64,000 nucleotides of DNA from a bacterium (GTDB taxonomy: Bacteria > Armatimonadota > Zipacnadia > Zipacnadales > Zipacnadaceae), in contig JAUVXR010000007.1 in the NCBI GenBank assembly GCA_030603495.1, positions 18,672-82,671 on the forward strand, given 5' to 3'. Both the position numbers and the translations under genes were made by a program. Shown one piece after another: positions 56,771 to 64,000 of the stretch. How positions within the stretch are numbered: the stretch's first letter is position 1; each line of letters opens with the position of its first letter. The notes under the pieces are model-generated. The model was not told where the DNA came from. It worked only from the letters and a program-made list of their open reading frames with translations, and searched no databases.

Positions 56771-58360
56771 TGATAGGTCAATTGTGGGAACTGCTACTAA
56801 CTGGTTAACAGTTCCCGTTTCGTTGGGAGCCAAGCCGAGGCTGCACAGAGCAGCTATATCGCCCGCCAGGCGCACCTCGTGGCCCTCAATCTCTATCTTC
56901 TCCAGCAGCAAGTTCAGGTATCGCTTAGACAGCCCATGGTCATCCGACATGAATACATCGCGCAAGGTCCGCTGGATATTGCGCAAACTGTCCGTCTTGA
57001 AGAGGTAGGGGGGAATCTGCCGCGGGCCCTGCGCCCGCTCAACCTGCTCCAGCAGTTCTGACTCTTCTGCCTTGAGTTCGCCCAGCCTGTCACCGACCAG
57101 CTCCAAGTCCACAGCGCCCGTTTCGATGACCTCGTAATGCCTCCGTATCCGGGTGCGGGCATCTTCTACTCGGCGCTTTACGGCCCGGATATTGCCATCA
57201 TTTCGTCGCTTGAATTTCGCTAATTCCCTCGCCAGTTGTCGCACAATCTCGCGGATCCGGTCGATGGTAAACAGCTTATCAGCCAGGTGCTCAAGAATCT
57301 GCTGCTCCAGCTCTTCTTGTGGTGTTCGGTTGCCCTCACACGCCGACTTCCCCTTGCGACTGTAATTCGAACAGTTGTAATAGCGATAAGCTCCTCCTTT
57401 TGCTGTTTCAATCCCCATCCGTGCCCCGCACCTGCCGCACATGAGCAGCCCGGCCAGCAGGGCAGGTGATCCCGTGACAGACGGTGGTGTCTTCACAGAG
57501 GGGCGGCGCTTTCTTCTCAGGCTTGTCGCCTCGTCGAATACCTCCCGGCTCAGGATCGGCTCCACCGGGACTAAGACCCAGTCCTCTCGTGGCTTCGTCT
57601 CTCCGGTTTTCCCGTTCCTTTTGTTGTAGTAGTACTCGCCCACGTACACGGGATCGCGCAGCCGCTCCTGCACACGCTGTTTGGACCACTCTTTGTCCCC
57701 TCGGAACAGGCACCCTTCCCGGTTCAGGACCCCCGTCAAACGCTTCGCCCCGATTTGTCTACCGTTCAGGCCGTTGACGTACAGATCGAACATCCTTCGA
57801 ACGACGGCGGCCTCATCCTCATCCGGCACAAGCTTGCTCTTAATGTTGCCTCGCGCATCCTCCCCCTTCTCTACCTTGTACCCGAAGGGAGGCGTCGAGC
57901 CGTTGAAATACCCCTGCCTTGCATTCTCTTTCATTCCGCGCAGAGTGTGGAATGCGTTGATATCACTTTCGTACTGGTCTTGCAGTTCGAAGATGCCTTC
58001 GATGAAGTTGCCCGTTGGGTGATCTGAAACTTCCTGCGTAATGCTGACAACGCGGACGCCCTCTCTCTTCAAGCGGCGCTTGTAGACCTTCGCCCCCAGG
58101 GCGTCACGGAAGAACCGCGATGTAGTGAGGACAAGGATAGCCTCCACCCCTGACGTCTTGTCCAGCACAAGCTGCATCATCTCCCGGAACACGGGACGGT
58201 TGTCGTCAGTGGCCGACGCGCCCTCCTCCCGAAACTCATCTACTACTTCGTGACTGTTCCGCCGGCAGTAGTCCCGCAGTTGCTCGAGCTGATCAGGGAT
58301 GGAAAGGTCGTGCTCGGCCTGACGTGCTGTCGATACTCTGGCGTACAGAACCACCTTCAA
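56729..58360 (-). CDS. Large serine recombinase (integrase/resolvase family)
   Basis: VVLYARVSTARQAEHDLSIPDQLEQLRDYC...LTTSRFFRDALGAKVYKRRLKREGVRVVSITQ; zinc ribbon LLMCGRCGARMGIE...YYNCSNYSRKGKSACEGN; C-terminus runs antisense into tRNA-Asn. Confidence 0.94.
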   Translation of the reverse strand: MKVVLYARVSTARQAEHDLSIPDQLEQLRDYCRRNSHEVVDEFREEGASATDDNRPVFREMMQLVLDKTSGVEAILVLTTSRFFRDALGAKVYKRRLKREGVRVVSITQEVSDHPTGNFIEGIFELQDQYESDINAFHTLRGMKENARQGYFNGSTPPFGYKVEKGEDARGNIKSKLVPDEDEAAVVRRMFDLYVNGLNGRQIGAKRLTGVLNREGCLFRGDKEWSKQRVQERLRDPVYVGEYYYNKRNGKTGETKPREDWVLVPVEPILSREVFDEATSLRRKRRPSVKTPPSVTGSPALLAGLLMCGRCGARMGIETAKGGAYRYYNCSNYSRKGKSACEGNRTPQEELEQQILEHLADKLFTIDRIREIVRQLARELAKFKRRNDGNIRAVKRRVEDARTRIRRHYEVIETGAVDLELVGDRLGELKAEESELLEQVERAQGPRQIPPYLFKTDSLRNIQRTLRDVFMSDDHGLSKRYLNLLLEKIEIEGHEVRLAGDIAALCSLGLAPNETGTVNQLVAVPTIDLSWLPGADSNHQPTG

Positions 58361-58517
58361 TGGTATTCACCTCGCTCACGAGCAAGTCTCCGTCTTCGTC
58401 GTCCTCTGCCATTTCGGGTAGAAGCAGCGGAGCGACGCCCAGAAGCAGCCGGATCTCCTCTGTGCATACCCGGTCACCCAGGTCACCCAGATTGTCCGTG
58501 ATGTGGAACTTCCTCAC
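58293..58517 (-). CDS. Small hypothetical protein
   Basis: 74-aa ORF MRKFHITDNLGDLGDRVCTEEIRLLLGVAPLLLPEMAEDDEDGDLLVSEV overlapping recombinase start. Confidence 0.4.
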   Translation of the reverse strand: MRKFHITDNLGDLGDRVCTEEIRLLLGVAPLLLPEMAEDDEDGDLLVSEVNTIEGGSVRQSIDSTSGRARPFHP

Positions 58518-58625
58518 TGGCCCTCTATGCTCCTTCTATGCTCGCTTCGCGCATGGCTCGCCGTAGCTGCGCACTGTAGCCATTCGGTCACCAGGTCCGC
58601 GAGAAGATCCCTATTCCGTGGCTCC

Positions 58626-59369
58626 TCAGTCCCTTGCTAAGGCTCGGGCTAGGGCTTCTCGCTGCTCTTCGGACAGCTTCGCCAGCGTCTCGGCAAGCCG
58701 CCGCACTTGGGCCGACTCTGGGCCTTGCTCTTCCGTGTCATACAGCCTGCGGATCGCCTCGTCCGCATCCCGCTGATTCAGGTTGCCGTATATATCAACG
58801 GTCGTCTTTATGCTGCTATGCCTCATGGCCTTCTGTACGACCGCCATGTTTTCCCCGCGCCTGAGTAGCCGATTGGCAAAGGTGTGGCGCAGTGTGTGAG
58901 GACTTATGCGCCGCTCTATGGCCGCCTTGCTTGCCAGTCGATTCACTAGCTGCCTGACGTACCGAGCGCTGATCGGCTTGCCTGGGTGAAGCTGCTGGCC
59001 ATCCCGGGCGAAATGGCCGGCTGCCTTGCCCCTGCTTATGGTGCAAAATACCGCTCCCCTGCCCAGGCCCAGTCTATCCCGCTCCTGCAGCCACACGCTC
59101 AGCTTTGCCGCAGCTGGGCACGTTAGGGCTATCTTGCCGGGCTTGCCGCCCTTGCCGTCGCGGATGTGCACATGAGTGAGTTGGCCGGCCTCCCGGAGCA
59201 GATCCCGGGTCTCCAGAGCCACGGCCTCGCTCACCCGCAGGCCAGTGTCTGCCATTACCTGCAGCAGCGCGATATTGCGTTTGCCGGTGGGATAGCGGGG
59301 GCTGATCTGCCCAAGCAGTGCGGCCAGCTCCTCGTCGTTCAGGGCGTCTTCGGCAGTAGGTCTCTTCAT
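58626..59369 (-). CDS. Tyrosine recombinase (XerC/D-like integrase)
   Basis: NIALLQVMADTGLRVSEAVALETRDLL...RRISPHTLRHTFANRLLRRGENMAVVQKAMRHSSIKTTVDIYGNLN; RBS aaggagg upstream. Confidence 0.94.
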   Translation of the reverse strand: MKRPTAEDALNDEELAALLGQISPRYPTGKRNIALLQVMADTGLRVSEAVALETRDLLREAGQLTHVHIRDGKGGKPGKIALTCPAAAKLSVWLQERDRLGLGRGAVFCTISRGKAAGHFARDGQQLHPGKPISARYVRQLVNRLASKAAIERRISPHTLRHTFANRLLRRGENMAVVQKAMRHSSIKTTVDIYGNLNQRDADEAIRRLYDTEEQGPESAQVRRLAETLAKLSEEQREALARALARD

Positions 59370-59387
59370 CAGGTGCTCCTCCTTGAT

Positions 59388-59418
59388 TGATACCTACTAT
59401 GTGTAATTCTAGGTATCA
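59388..59418. promoter_or_regulatory. Inverted-repeat operator or recombination site upstream of tyrosine recombinase
   Basis: Perfect 9-bp inverted repeat TGATACCTA-13 nt-TAGGTATCA, 18 bp upstream of the start codon. Confidence 0.6.
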
Positions 59419-59581
59419 CAGCACAACGGCCCCGCAAGAGAAATACCCGCTGGGGGTTCGCGGTATCATATCCCCACGCGGAGGGGGGTAAATGACTGCG
59501 CCGAGATCCAACAGGGTGTGGGAAGAGCCCCCGGAGGTCACTCCTACCCCCCCTATTTGTTTTACCGTTCAACGCGTTCAC

Positions 59582-59902
59582 TCAGCCTCGCCCGCTCTCT
59601 CTCCACCTGGTCACGCTTAAGAATATATCTACTGGCCTTCGCGTCTTCGGCCCGGTTAGCTGCCAGTACCAGCACAGTACCCTACCGTTGCGGCGTTTGC
59701 CCATCGCAACGCTTATGGGCAGCCCCCGCTTCGCTCTCCGGAGCGTCTTATGCGAAATGCCCCGACTCCTGGCCTCCTCGATGATCTCAGCCGACGGATG
59801 CCAGCCGCCATCGGCCAGGAGGGACAGGAGCAGTGCTCTGGCTTGCTCCCGCTTGTATCCCTTTTTATGGATGCGATCGTTTTCTTCGTTCTCGCCCATC
59901 AT
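59582..59902 (-). CDS. Small protein with probable winged-helix DNA-binding fold
   Basis: REQARALLLSLLADGGWHPSAEIIEEARSRGISHKTLRRAKRGL...WYWQL. Confidence 0.5.
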   Translation of the reverse strand: MMGENEENDRIHKKGYKREQARALLLSLLADGGWHPSAEIIEEARSRGISHKTLRRAKRGLPISVAMGKRRNGRVLCWYWQLTGPKTRRPVDIFLSVTRWRESGRG

Positions 59903-59942
59903 GCGCTCCCTACTTCCAGGTGGCCGCCAATCGGTACCGCCG

Positions 59943-60194
59943 TACCGTCCTGGTACCGCCCCGGCGAAAGGCTATGCGGGGCATGGTCTCAGTACGGCAG
60001 GACGGTACGGACGATATGTTGTCTTAGCCTTACCCCTCTATCCCTTCTCTCTTCTTTCTTCTCTATTCTTTATTCGTGCGTGAACGTTCATAAGGTAAAG
60101 GCAAGTTACCGTCCTACCGTCCGTACTGTCCTGTCCCCTTGTGGCGTATGGTCTTCTGCCGGGACGGTATTTCTGGCTACCGTCCGTACCGTCC
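59943..60194. repeat. Iteron-like array of TACCGTCC/GGACGGTA octamers, candidate replication origin
   Basis: Exact octamer at 59943, 60107, 60115, 60178, 60187 and inverted at 60000, 60162; variant TACTGTCC at 60124. Confidence 0.65.
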
Positions 60195-62662
60195 TATGAT
60201 TCTTCAGGGTTGCTTGGGAGAATAATGCGTATCTTCCCATCATCCGGCGCCTCCTCGTCGCTGTCCGTCAGCTGCTCATTCGGTGGTTGATCTGCGTCGC
60301 CACGCCATATGCGTATAATCTTATCTTCCCCTATCTTCTTTCCGGTCTGGATGTGGAGACCGATGTCTTCCAGGTTGGCTTCAGCCTGGTCCAGTCGCTT
60401 CCGTGCCCAGGCTGCGCTCCCTGGCCATCCCTTGCCCTCGGTGGAGATGCCCGTAACCGTTGCCATGGACCGCGCCTGTTTGAGCAACCGCTCAGCGGTG
60501 CCTTGCCACGTGCCTTCATGCACTCCTACAAGCTCTATAACCGCCCGCGTGAATGCCTGGCCCTCCAACGCAACCCAGGTTAGCTCCTCCAGGTTGGCCT
60601 TGTATGCCACGAGGAACTGCCCCCGTTCGTAACCTAGTGCTACGGAAATAGCCTCTCCCCACTGGGCGAAGTCGGTCATCCGGTAGTCCCTTGGCGTGGC
60701 GATGCTCGGGTAGACGCCCAATGCGCCGACTAGGGCTTCCAGGCAGGCCCCCAAGATACCAGGCAGCGCCTGCTTGAACGCTTCCGTCAACTCTCGCTCC
60801 GATTGCCAGCGCCCGGTGAGCCTGTCCAGGTTTATGATTAGGCATCGATCCAGAAAGTCAGGGCTGTATGCGGTATTCACGACGCCATTCATACCAATAA
60901 CTCGTCGATAGTGGTACGTGATGGTGTCGCTGTCCGTAAACAACTTGCGCTTGGAGTACCCCGCTCCCGTGATGGCACGACAGAAAGTATCCGACCTCCA
61001 CTGAGCGAAGGAACTAATGTTGTCAAATAGGGCCATCCAATTGTTGTTGAGTTGGAGTACCAGCTGGTCATCATCGCGCGGCGGGGCCAGCGTGGGCGTG
61101 CTGGACGGATCGACTATGGCGCGCAGCACCCCAAAGCTGTAGGACTTGGCTGACCCCTGGGATCCTGTGAGGTTCAGGATTGGATGGGCGATGCCTGGGA
61201 TAAAGCAGGATACCAACCAAACCAGCACGAGCAGCCTGGTATCCTCGTCGTCCGGTACGTTGAGGAACTGGAATATAGCTTGGAGTGCCTTCCGCGCATC
61301 GGCAGGGCGGGTGGGTTCCATCTGTGGCTGCTGGTGTTGGTAGCGGCGGAAGAGGATGGGATAATCGCCGGTGACCTGCCAGCCTTGGGCTGTTATCTTC
61401 ACCACGCGGTAGTCGTCGTCGGTCAGGTCATAGTAAAGTACTGTCCTATCCTCAGCCCACGCCACACGATTGTGAAGCTCACGGGTGGGCCCCTCGGCGC
61501 ATATAGCTTCAATTCCCAGGCAGGCATCGGTCATCGACTGGGCGCTGGGTGGCTTGCCCTCGATAGCACGGAACAACCTGGTCAGCCAGCGCTTGATCTG
61601 CATCTGGCGGGGACCTACGGGCCAGACCTCCTGATGATTACCCACGGGCATTTGCACGAAGGGTTCGCCGTACACATCCACGAAGAATTCCGTGGCATGC
61701 CGCTCAGCCAGACGTAGCAGCCGCTCGCTCTCCTTGGGCTGCTCGGCCTTCGTATCCTTAGCCGGTGGCGTATAGAACTCGGTGCGGCCTGCCAGGGCCT
61801 TGGCTATCTGCTGCTGGCCCCAGGTCGTATTGCCGCGCTTGCTATCCCATTTCTCGCGCATCAGTCCGCTGCGGCGGAAGAGCCGGTCCATCTGTTGGCG
61901 ATCACCGGCGCACCAGAAGGTCAGGTGATCAAGCAGGGCCAAGGTTGCCTCACTCGGCGATGCGTAGCTGTGCTCACCCGTCCATAGTCCCTCTATGGCA
62001 GCCCAGTTCTTCGCCCGTTGCATGGCTGCGAGCACATCCTCATCGGAGAGGGCACTGTGGCGCTCCGGTTGCTCTGCCGGAGCCTCTTCCTCCGGGGGCG
62101 TGAAGATCCGGGCGTGAAGTGCAGCTAACTGCTTGGCCCGCTTCTCGATCGTGGTAGCGGTGCCTGTCAGATGATTGCCCGTGACGGTGAAGTAGCGACC
62201 GCTGTCATATAGCTCGACGCCCTGCCCGGTGGCTTTGCGACCACCAGGTGGCAGAGCGCCGAGGCAGATGACATGGATACCCTTACCCGAGGGGGAGATC
62301 TCCGTGTAACTATCAAGCCCGTCCACGATTTGTTGGGCCTGAGGCGTCATCTCGCCGGTCTCTGGATCACGGCACCCATCCAGGTCCACACCCACGAACC
62401 CGCCCCCGAGCACGAAGCCGATGCCGTCGTAGTCGGCCGAGCGCTGGCAGGCAGTATCGTAGGAGGCCCACGTCTCGGGGTCGGTAGTGGAAGCGCGTTT
62501 GCCCGTGGCGGGATTGTAGGGGACCTTCGTGCGCTTGTCGCCGCGCCCCTCGTACCGCCAGTTCACCCAGCGGGACTGTCCCTTCAGATCGGAAGGGATA
62601 TCGTCGAGGTCTGGCCTGGGTTGGCCGGTTAGCCTTTTGCCTGTCGGGTCATTGTGCATCAT
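60194..62662 (-). CDS. Mobile-element replication protein: AEP/PrimPol-like domain fused to P-loop helicase-like ATPase (NrS-1 polymerase-like architecture)
   Basis: DLKGQSRWVNWRYEGRGDKRTKVPYNPATGKRAST...GGGFVGVDLDGC...EISPSGKGIHVICLG...GVELYDSGRYFTVTGNHL; Walker A-like NLTGSQGSAKSYSFG; start placed at internal ATG 62662. Confidence 0.8.
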   Translation of the reverse strand: MMHNDPTGKRLTGQPRPDLDDIPSDLKGQSRWVNWRYEGRGDKRTKVPYNPATGKRASTTDPETWASYDTACQRSADYDGIGFVLGGGFVGVDLDGCRDPETGEMTPQAQQIVDGLDSYTEISPSGKGIHVICLGALPPGGRKATGQGVELYDSGRYFTVTGNHLTGTATTIEKRAKQLAALHARIFTPPEEEAPAEQPERHSALSDEDVLAAMQRAKNWAAIEGLWTGEHSYASPSEATLALLDHLTFWCAGDRQQMDRLFRRSGLMREKWDSKRGNTTWGQQQIAKALAGRTEFYTPPAKDTKAEQPKESERLLRLAERHATEFFVDVYGEPFVQMPVGNHQEVWPVGPRQMQIKRWLTRLFRAIEGKPPSAQSMTDACLGIEAICAEGPTRELHNRVAWAEDRTVLYYDLTDDDYRVVKITAQGWQVTGDYPILFRRYQHQQPQMEPTRPADARKALQAIFQFLNVPDDEDTRLLVLVWLVSCFIPGIAHPILNLTGSQGSAKSYSFGVLRAIVDPSSTPTLAPPRDDDQLVLQLNNNWMALFDNISSFAQWRSDTFCRAITGAGYSKRKLFTDSDTITYHYRRVIGMNGVVNTAYSPDFLDRCLIINLDRLTGRWQSERELTEAFKQALPGILGACLEALVGALGVYPSIATPRDYRMTDFAQWGEAISVALGYERGQFLVAYKANLEELTWVALEGQAFTRAVIELVGVHEGTWQGTAERLLKQARSMATVTGISTEGKGWPGSAAWARKRLDQAEANLEDIGLHIQTGKKIGEDKIIRIWRGDADQPPNEQLTDSDEEAPDDGKIRIILPSNPEES

Positions 62663-62790
62663 TATCCCCACGTTCAGGCGGCGGGCTGGGGGACAGGTAG
62701 GGACCGTGATGATCGGTTCCGCCCCCCAGCTCCCACCACATCGCCGACGCTTAGATTCTTCCACGCCAGCGGGGGCTCTGTAAATACCCC

Positions 62791-63138
62791 TTACCCGGCT
62801 TGCGCTGGCTGCTCCTGCGGAGTAGCCTCCGCACAGACCAGGCGTGACTCCCACGCCATTGGATCTTCCTGTTCATCTCGTTTAGAGGCTAACAGGATAT
62901 CGGACAAGATCTCCAGGAGTCCCTTCTGGTAGGCCAGGAAATCCTGCACGGCACAGCACAGATGGTACTTCAAGTCTGCGTCGGCCATGGAGCCTGACTC
63001 CCAGCCATTTAGGAGTCGGTTTACCGTCCGCTCAACATCCTGGCCACCATCCAATCCCCGAGCCATCCTCCCCAAGTGCTGGATATGCTCACGTCGTTTG
63101 TCCTCTTTCAGTGATTCCCATACGATGTTTTCGGTCAT
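62791..63138 (-). CDS. Hypothetical protein of mobile element
   Basis: MTENIVWESLKEDKRREHIQHLGRMARGLDGGQDVERTVNRLLNGWESG; good RBS aaaggaggtgacgaaATG. Confidence 0.6.
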   Translation of the reverse strand: MTENIVWESLKEDKRREHIQHLGRMARGLDGGQDVERTVNRLLNGWESGSMADADLKYHLCCAVQDFLAYQKGLLEILSDILLASKRDEQEDPMAWESRLVCAEATPQEQPAQAG

Positions 63139-63298
63139 TTCGTCACCTCCTTTCCGTGTTAATGTGGTACTATATGAAACAAGCCCACCGATCCCAGCCG
63201 GACAGGCTGGGGGCAGCGGGCTTGATATTGTCATCGGATTATGATAAAATGACACCGTCTGAAGCCTCCTATTAGCGGGAGCTCTCAGATACTATGTG

Positions 63299-63326
63299 GG
63301 AGCCCGGCGTGTCCGCGCCGGGCTCC
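63299..63326. terminator. Strong GC hairpin, probable terminator
   Basis: Perfect 11-bp stem GGAGCCCGGCG-6 nt-CGCCGGGCTCC. Confidence 0.6.
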
Positions 63327-63376
63327 TCTATTTGCTGTATTCTACAGAAGATCCGTGACCATTACCAGTGTCATTT

Positions 63377-63847
63377 TCAAGCGTTCTTGTCCACTATCGC
63401 CCACAGGCTGTCTGAATGCTTCTCTAACAGCGTCTCCCCATCTTCCAGAGGTTCACACAGCAATCCGAACAGTCTAGCCCGGTAGTGTGACCCCGGGTAG
63501 CTCTTCCCGCGAATCCAGCGGAAAATGATACTGGGCGCTGGCTCCTGTGTCTGCCTGTCACGCTGCATCATCCCCAGCTTTCTGCACAGCTCTCGCTCTC
63601 GGTGATGTTCTTTTAGTACGCGTGTTACTTCATTCCAGTGCAGAGGGAGGTTTCCCACTGCCACTCCGTGAAGCGCCTGACCAAGTCCCGAAAGTGAGCC
63701 TGGCGGGGATAGCCAGTTCCAATACACTACATACCTGTTCCGAGCCCTCTCCGTGATGACTTCTCCTGGTATCTTCCCGGCCTTGATCCATCGCTTGACT
63801 GTCCGCGCCGATACTCCTAAGAGTGGAGCAGCTTGTTTGGGGGGCAT
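63377..63847 (-). CDS. HTH (MerR/excisionase-like) DNA-binding protein
   Basis: MPPKQAAPLLGVSARTVKRWIKAGKIPGEVITERARNRYVVYWNWL; start assignment uncertain. Confidence 0.65.
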   Translation of the reverse strand: MPPKQAAPLLGVSARTVKRWIKAGKIPGEVITERARNRYVVYWNWLSPPGSLSGLGQALHGVAVGNLPLHWNEVTRVLKEHHRERELCRKLGMMQRDRQTQEPAPSIIFRWIRGKSYPGSHYRARLFGLLCEPLEDGETLLEKHSDSLWAIVDKNA

Positions 63848-64000
63848 GGGGTAGGCTAGGACCTGGCCCAGGCCCTCGGCCAGGTCGTGCCCACCACATG
63901 AAACATCCCTTAGGAGAACAAGTATCACACACCAGACCTCCGGAGTGGTCGCCTATAAGACTCGGTGAAGCGCCTATACAGACAGTGGGCGTAGTTCATC

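Overview
High-GC bacterial chromosomal window, probably from an uncultivated anaerobe (lineage not determinable here). From left to right: (1) a mainly minus-strand block with an ABC exporter, a response regulator and a sugar/uronate catabolism set (xylulokinase, glycerate kinase, IolB-like isomerase, D-lyxose isomerase, TIM-barrel epimerases); (2) PBP1A/PBP2, an ECF sigma/anti-sigma pair, a KYP-repeat protein and zinc-ribbon proteins with a CIRCE-like site; (3) an NfnAB-like pair, a glycosyltransferase, an oxidoreductase, an aminotransferase and a decayed patch with acyltransferase, IS1380 and GntR remnants; (4) an 11-subunit complex I cluster nuoABCDHIJKLMN lacking nuoEFG; (5) a Wood-Ljungdahl cluster (metV, cooS, cooF-like, acsB, acsC, RACo-like, acsD, acsE, DUF166-like, two CooC-like ATPases, MttB-family methyltransferase) preceded by a perfect consensus promoter and a candidate structured leader/ncRNA with its own terminator; (6) a chimeric IS3/isoprenylcysteine-methyltransferase ORF, tRNA-Asn, and an integrative element with a large serine recombinase, a tyrosine recombinase, a PrimPol-helicase-like replication protein and an iteron-like repeat array. 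Palindromic ACAGGCGTCTCGCCTGT-type repeats lie in several intergenic gaps, including three inside the nuo cluster. All family calls come from reading motifs in the translated sequence; no database search was run.
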